From Chamaesiphon sp. (lineage in GTDB: Bacteria; Cyanobacteriota; Cyanobacteriia; Cyanobacteriales; Chamaesiphonaceae), in NCBI GenBank assembly GCA_026786125.1, contig JAJAYU010000004.1, positions 1-7,476 on the forward strand: a stretch of DNA of 7,476 nt, read 5' to 3'. Below the pieces are notes generated by a model. That model was not told the origin of the DNA. It ran no database searches and saw only the letters and a list, made by a program, of their open reading frames with translations. Positions 4,809-7,476 of the stretch are shown here, piece after piece. Position 1 is the first letter of the stretch; every line of letters starts with the position of its first letter. The position numbers were made by a program, and so were the translations under genes.

Positions 4809-5912
4809 ATGGCTTTAAATTCTAACGCCAAGCGCAGCTCCAAGCCAATATCGCCAGAGAGAACAGCTCGTCAGCCGCGAGTGTTACAGGCAGATCCACC
4901 TGTAACACTATTGATTAAATTAGTACGGCTGGCTATTTGTGGATTGGGGATAAGTGCGATCGCTGGAACTACGATTTCAGTGATAAATCCACCGCGCCAA
5001 AATATTGTCAAAAAAGTAGCCCCAGTCCCTCGCCCAGACGAAATCGCCAGTCTCAATCTCACTAAACCAAGCATCAAGCTCAATCAGCAGCTCCAGTCAA
5101 AATTGCCGCAAACCAAGAAATCCACCACAGCGAAAAAGAGTGGACTCGATGCCAGCTATATCTTCGTCAATATCGATAGTGGTGAATATAGTGAACTGGG
5201 ATCCGATCGAATATTACCTGCGGCTAGTACGATTAAATTACCGATTTTGATTGCCCTATTTCAAGATATCGATGCCCAAAAAATCAAATTAACCGAACAA
5301 TTAACAATTACAGATCGAACTATTGCGGGAGGATCTGGGGATCTCCGCAACAAAAAGCCTGGGAGCCAAGTGAGTGTATTAGTCACGGCAACCAAAATGA
5401 TGACTATTAGTGATAATACCGCCACCAATCTGCTGATCGATCGATTAGGCGGCAAAGCAGCTCTCAATCAGCGGTTTCGGCAATGGGGACTCCAAGCTAC
5501 TACGATCAATCAACCACTACCAGATCTCACAGGTACAAATACCACCACCGCCAAAGAACTCAGCCGATCTCTCCTGGCGATCCAACGCGGTAAAATTGTC
5601 TCAGATGCTTCCCGCGCTCAGATCTTGGACATGATGAGTCACACCCTCCGCAACACTATGCTCCCAAGAGGACTAGGTAAAGGTGCCAAAATTGCTCACA
5701 AAACAGGTGATATCGGTACCCTCGTCGCTGATGTCGGATCGATCAAATCCGCCTCAGGTAAAAATTATCTCGCCGCCGTCCTTGTCAACCGCCCCCACAA
5801 CAGCCCCGCTGGGCCAGAATTGGTTCGCCAGATGTCGAAAATTGTCTATGATTACTTTGAACAACCATCTAATCCTAATCCAATTCCTCAGCCCCTAAAG
5901 CCTAAAATCTAA
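4809..5912 (+). CDS. PBP-A-like serine hydrolase (class A beta-lactamase fold)
   Basis: This 367-residue protein is probably a membrane-anchored DD-peptidase or carboxypeptidase acting on peptidoglycan. A basic N-terminus and a hydrophobic segment (about 33-59) form a signal anchor, followed by a Pro/Lys/Gln-rich linker to about 112. The catalytic domain (about 114-350) has Ser140-T-I-Lys143 (SxxK), SDN (201-203) and KTG (298-300). The Glu166 position of true class A beta-lactamases appears to be Leu237 (in QPLPDL), with a shortened omega loop before NTTTAKEL. That matches the cyanobacterial PBP-A family, described as DD-peptidases related to class A enzymes, so effective beta-lactam hydrolysis is not expected. 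The last codons and stop are built from a TAAAGCC-type repeat, giving a low-complexity tail PNPIPQPLKPKI. ispD begins 25 bp later. Confidence 0.88.
   Translation: MALNSNAKRSSKPISPERTARQPRVLQADPPVTLLIKLVRLAICGLGISAIAGTTISVINPPRQNIVKKVAPVPRPDEIASLNLTKPSIKLNQQLQSKLPQTKKSTTAKKSGLDASYIFVNIDSGEYSELGSDRILPAASTIKLPILIALFQDIDAQKIKLTEQLTITDRTIAGGSGDLRNKKPGSQVSVLVTATKMMTISDNTATNLLIDRLGGKAALNQRFRQWGLQATTINQPLPDLTGTNTTTAKELSRSLLAIQRGKIVSDASRAQILDMMSHTLRNTMLPRGLGKGAKIAHKTGDIGTLVADVGSIKSASGKNYLAAVLVNRPHNSPAGPELVRQMSKIVYDYFEQPSNPNPIPQPLKPKI
4956..4963. repeat. HIP1 octamer GCGATCGC
   Basis: A perfect copy of the highly iterated palindrome of cyanobacteria, located inside the membrane-anchor coding region of the PBP-A-like gene. 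Confidence 0.9.
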
Positions 5913-5935
5913 AGCCTAAAGCCTAAAGCCTAAAC
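5894..5935 (+). repeat. CCTAAAG heptamer array overlapping a stop codon
   Basis: Six contiguous 7-bp units occupy 5894-5935: CCTAAAG, CCTAAAA, TCTAAAG, CCTAAAG, CCTAAAG, CCTAAAC. The first two and part of the third are coding, and the TAA stop of the PBP-A-like gene (5910-5912) lies inside the third unit. The array ends 2 bp before the ispD ATG, leaving no room for a standard Shine-Dalgarno sequence. Confidence 0.9.
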
Positions 5936-5937
5936 AC

Positions 5938-6618
5938 ATGCACTTATTAATTCCCGCTGCTGGTATGGGAAAAAGAATGGGCAGCAGCCGGAATAAGCTG
6001 CTAATTACCTTACTAGATCAACCATTATTGGCGTGGACACTACTCGCCGCCGAGCAATCTAAATCGATCGAATGGATCGGCATCATTTACCAATCAGAAG
6101 ATCTCAAAGATCTCGAAACTATTCTCGGCAACATATCTCTCGCTAAACCCGTCCAATTTATTCAGGGTGGTTCAACTCGACAAGAATCCGTTTACAACGG
6201 CTTGCAAGGCTTACCAGATGGGGCTGAACGAGTATTAATTCACGATGGAGCTAGGTGTTTGGCGACACCAGATCTATTTGATCGCTGCGCCAATATACTG
6301 AAAACCTGTCCTGGACTGATCGCAGCCATTACTGTCAAAGATACAATCAAGGTTGTAGATAGTATGGGCATCGTGATCGATACCCCCGACAGATCTAATC
6401 TCTGGGCAGCCCAAACCCCTCAAGGTTTTGAAGTAAAACTACTCAAAGCCTGTCACGAACAAGGGCGGAATCTCGGCTGGGAAGTCACTGATGATGCGGC
6501 ATTATTTGAAAAGTGCAATCTACCAGTCACGATCGTCCCAGGTGAAGAAACCAACCTCAAAATTACCACTCCAGTGGATCTAGCGATCGCCGAATTCATC
6601 TTGAGAAGTAGAGCGTAA
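5938..6618 (+). CDS. ispD: 2-C-methyl-D-erythritol 4-phosphate cytidylyltransferase
   Basis: IspD joins CTP to methylerythritol 4-phosphate, giving CDP-ME and pyrophosphate, in the MEP pathway that feeds carotenoids, phytol and quinones. The 226-residue length is standard. The nucleotide-binding loop PAAGMGKRMG (6-15) with Arg13 and Lys20 opens the protein. Next come GGSTRQESVYNGL (77-89), VLIHDGAR (99-106) with metal-binding Asp103, VKDTIK (133-138), PDRSNLWAAQTPQGF (150-164) with Arg152, TDDAALFE (184-191) and the substrate-binding lysine Lys208 in NLKITTP (206-212). All residues expected for catalysis are present. The ATG at 5938 gives the normal N-terminus. It follows the PBP-A-like gene by 25 bp of heptamer repeat, so the two are probably co-transcribed, with an unusual leaderless-like translation start region. 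Confidence 0.98.
   Translation: MHLLIPAAGMGKRMGSSRNKLLITLLDQPLLAWTLLAAEQSKSIEWIGIIYQSEDLKDLETILGNISLAKPVQFIQGGSTRQESVYNGLQGLPDGAERVLIHDGARCLATPDLFDRCANILKTCPGLIAAITVKDTIKVVDSMGIVIDTPDRSNLWAAQTPQGFEVKLLKACHEQGRNLGWEVTDDAALFEKCNLPVTIVPGEETNLKITTPVDLAIAEFILRSRA
6583..6590. repeat. HIP1 octamer GCGATCGC
   Basis: A perfect HIP1 copy in the 3' end of ispD. Confidence 0.9.
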
Positions 6619-6681
6619 GGTGTGTTATTTGGTAATCATAGCGCACCAAGAGTAAATGCTAATCTATGAATAATTTTCCCT

Positions 6682-6702
6682 CACACCTCACACCTAAAGC
6701 CT
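6682..6702. repeat. Heptamer repeat before the metallopeptidase gene
   Basis: Two CACACCT units (6682-6695) are followed in phase by AAAGCCT (6696-6702), the same unit as in the ispD-proximal array. AACC then leads into the ATG at 6707. The reverse complement AGGTGTG occurs at 6618-6624 just after ispD, so the spacer ends can pair over 7 bp. No typical ribosome-binding site is present. Confidence 0.75.
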
Positions 6703-6706
6703 AACC

Positions 6707-7309
6707 ATGAAATTGGGGAAATTTCTTACTCGCGTCAGCATTGCAATCATTACACTCATTGGCACAACTCAACCACTGAGATCGACTGAATTGGGGCCAG
6801 AGGTAGTTCTAAATGCGACATATCAAGGATTGCGGAAAGTCGATATTACCAGAGCAAATCCCAAAGTCAGATGGAACGTGCGAAATGGCACATCGAGTCC
6901 CTGTGGTCGAATAACAGGCAGCTTGTATTGCCCCCGCAGCAATACGATCTACATCACCCAACAACACATTAAAATGGCCTACCAGTATGGGGATGCGGCA
7001 TTAGCCTATATTCTTGCCCATGAGTATGCCCATGCAGCCCAAATCGCAGGTGGATCTAGACTCCGAAATATTACCCAAATTGAACTTCAAGCTGATTGTT
7101 TAGCGGGTTACTATATGGGTGCGATGCCAGATGTTTCCTTCGATGACAAAGATATTGAAGAAATTGCCAGAATCGCTTATCAGGTGGGTGATTATGAAAT
7201 TAATAACAGTCAACATCATGGCACACCTAAACAACGCGCATTAGCTGTCCTCACAGGCTTTCAAGGCTCACAGCAGGAAAATGGCATGGCTGCTTGTCAG
7301 ATCCGCTAG
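6707..7309 (+). CDS. Secreted zinc metallopeptidase, YpfJ/PF04228-like
   Basis: This 200-residue protein is predicted to be exported. It has a basic start (MKLGKFLTR), a hydrophobic core (about 10-20) and likely cleavage around 22-28; there is no lipobox. The zinc site is HEYAH (105-109: His105, Glu106, His109), followed by IELQADCLAGYYMG (125-138). In the latter Glu126 is the probable third ligand, and the ELQAD block is a hallmark of the neutral zinc metallopeptidase family. CG...YCP (Cys66 and Cys75) before the zinc motif and HGTPKQRALAVLTGF (171-185) near the C-terminus also fit that family. At 200 residues it is shorter than the roughly 280-residue E. coli YpfJ type, mainly in the N-terminal part. 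The substrate is unknown; the site of action is probably periplasm or cell surface. It begins 88 bp after ispD. Confidence 0.82.
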   Translation: MKLGKFLTRVSIAIITLIGTTQPLRSTELGPEVVLNATYQGLRKVDITRANPKVRWNVRNGTSSPCGRITGSLYCPRSNTIYITQQHIKMAYQYGDAALAYILAHEYAHAAQIAGGSRLRNITQIELQADCLAGYYMGAMPDVSFDDKDIEEIARIAYQVGDYEINNSQHHGTPKQRALAVLTGFQGSQQENGMAACQIR

Positions 7310-7370
7310 AAAAGCGAGGATATAAGTGCGAAAATCTAAGAGAGTAAGTTTATAGATCTAAAAATACAGC

Positions 7371-7476
7371 ATGAAGATTGCGATCGCGGGAGCCACTGGA
7401 TTTGTAGGCAGTCGGTTAGTCGAACAACTCCAAGCACAGGGACATCAGATCCTGATTCTGACTCGCAGTCCCCAAC
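7371..7476 (+). CDS. TIGR01777-family epimerase (YfcH / GC1-SulA-like), N-terminal part
   Basis: The window edge cuts this gene after 35 codons. The visible start [20 protein letters not shown] is the Rossmann NAD(P)-binding strand with the [10 protein letters not shown] variant of the GxxGxxG motif. The following LILTRSP places basic Arg where NADP-binding members have it. The pattern is typical of TIGR01777 oxidoreductases, which are often annotated as YfcH or as cyanobacterial SulA and are related to plant GIANT CHLOROPLAST 1. Other extended SDR epimerases cannot be excluded from this fragment. It follows the metallopeptidase by 61 bp. Confidence 0.72.
   Translation, partial: MKIAIAGATGFVGSRLVEQLQAQGHQILILTRSPQ
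7380..7387. repeat. HIP1 octamer GCGATCGC
   Basis: A perfect HIP1 copy within codons 4-6 of the epimerase-like gene, encoding part of its first Rossmann strand. Confidence 0.9.

Noticed and set aside
4809..5912. Beta-lactam resistance gene
   Set aside because: The catalytic Glu166 equivalent is Leu and the protein has a signal anchor, matching PBP-A more than a beta-lactamase.

Overview
The window looks like chromosomal DNA from a cyanobacterium. The main evidence is the co-directional block pipX-pipY-sepF-proC. PipX (the coactivator of NtcA and partner of PII) is known only from cyanobacteria, and this gene order recurs in that phylum. Three copies of the cyanobacterial HIP1 palindrome GCGATCGC and abundant short tandem heptamer repeats between genes agree with this. 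All recognised genes are on the + strand, and I see no rRNA, tRNA, transposase, phage gene or CRISPR array.

Layout. Positions 1-140 hold alternating inverted copies of GGGCGGGTT/AACCCGCCC. A PabB-type chorismate aminase gene follows (167-1534, TTG start), then a 221-bp repeat patchwork, pipX (1756-2028), a spacer made almost wholly of heptamer repeats, and pipY (2119-2781). The pipY-sepF gap (496 bp) is the least explained part. It carries a hairpin at the pipY stop, a possible 30-codon ORF inside a long-range pairing, several dyads, a TATAAT box, and a leader that can fold into a three-way junction. sepF (3278-3865, GTG start) and proC (3911-4711) follow. A G-rich octamer array precedes a PBP-A-like serine hydrolase gene (4809-5912). 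A heptamer array that supplies the hydrolase stop codon leads to ispD (5938-6618). A secreted zinc metallopeptidase gene (6707-7309) and the first 35 codons of a TIGR01777/GC1-like epimerase (7371 to the edge) close the window.

Functions. The genes are mostly housekeeping: folate precursor synthesis (pabB), nitrogen signalling (pipX) with PLP homeostasis (pipY), Z-ring anchoring (sepF), proline synthesis (proC), peptidoglycan-related hydrolysis (PBP-A-like), isoprenoid precursors (ispD) and envelope proteolysis (metallopeptidase). The partial last gene belongs to the family that includes the plastid and cyanobacterial division factor GC1/SulA, so two division-linked genes lie about 3.5 kb apart.

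I do not see an obviously new multi-gene system. The most unusual signals are non-coding: the predicted three-way-junction leader of sepF, tandem repeats placed directly against start codons of successive genes, and a near-ideal G-quadruplex tract downstream of proC. All RNA structures are pairings read by eye and have not been energy-scored or compared with relatives.
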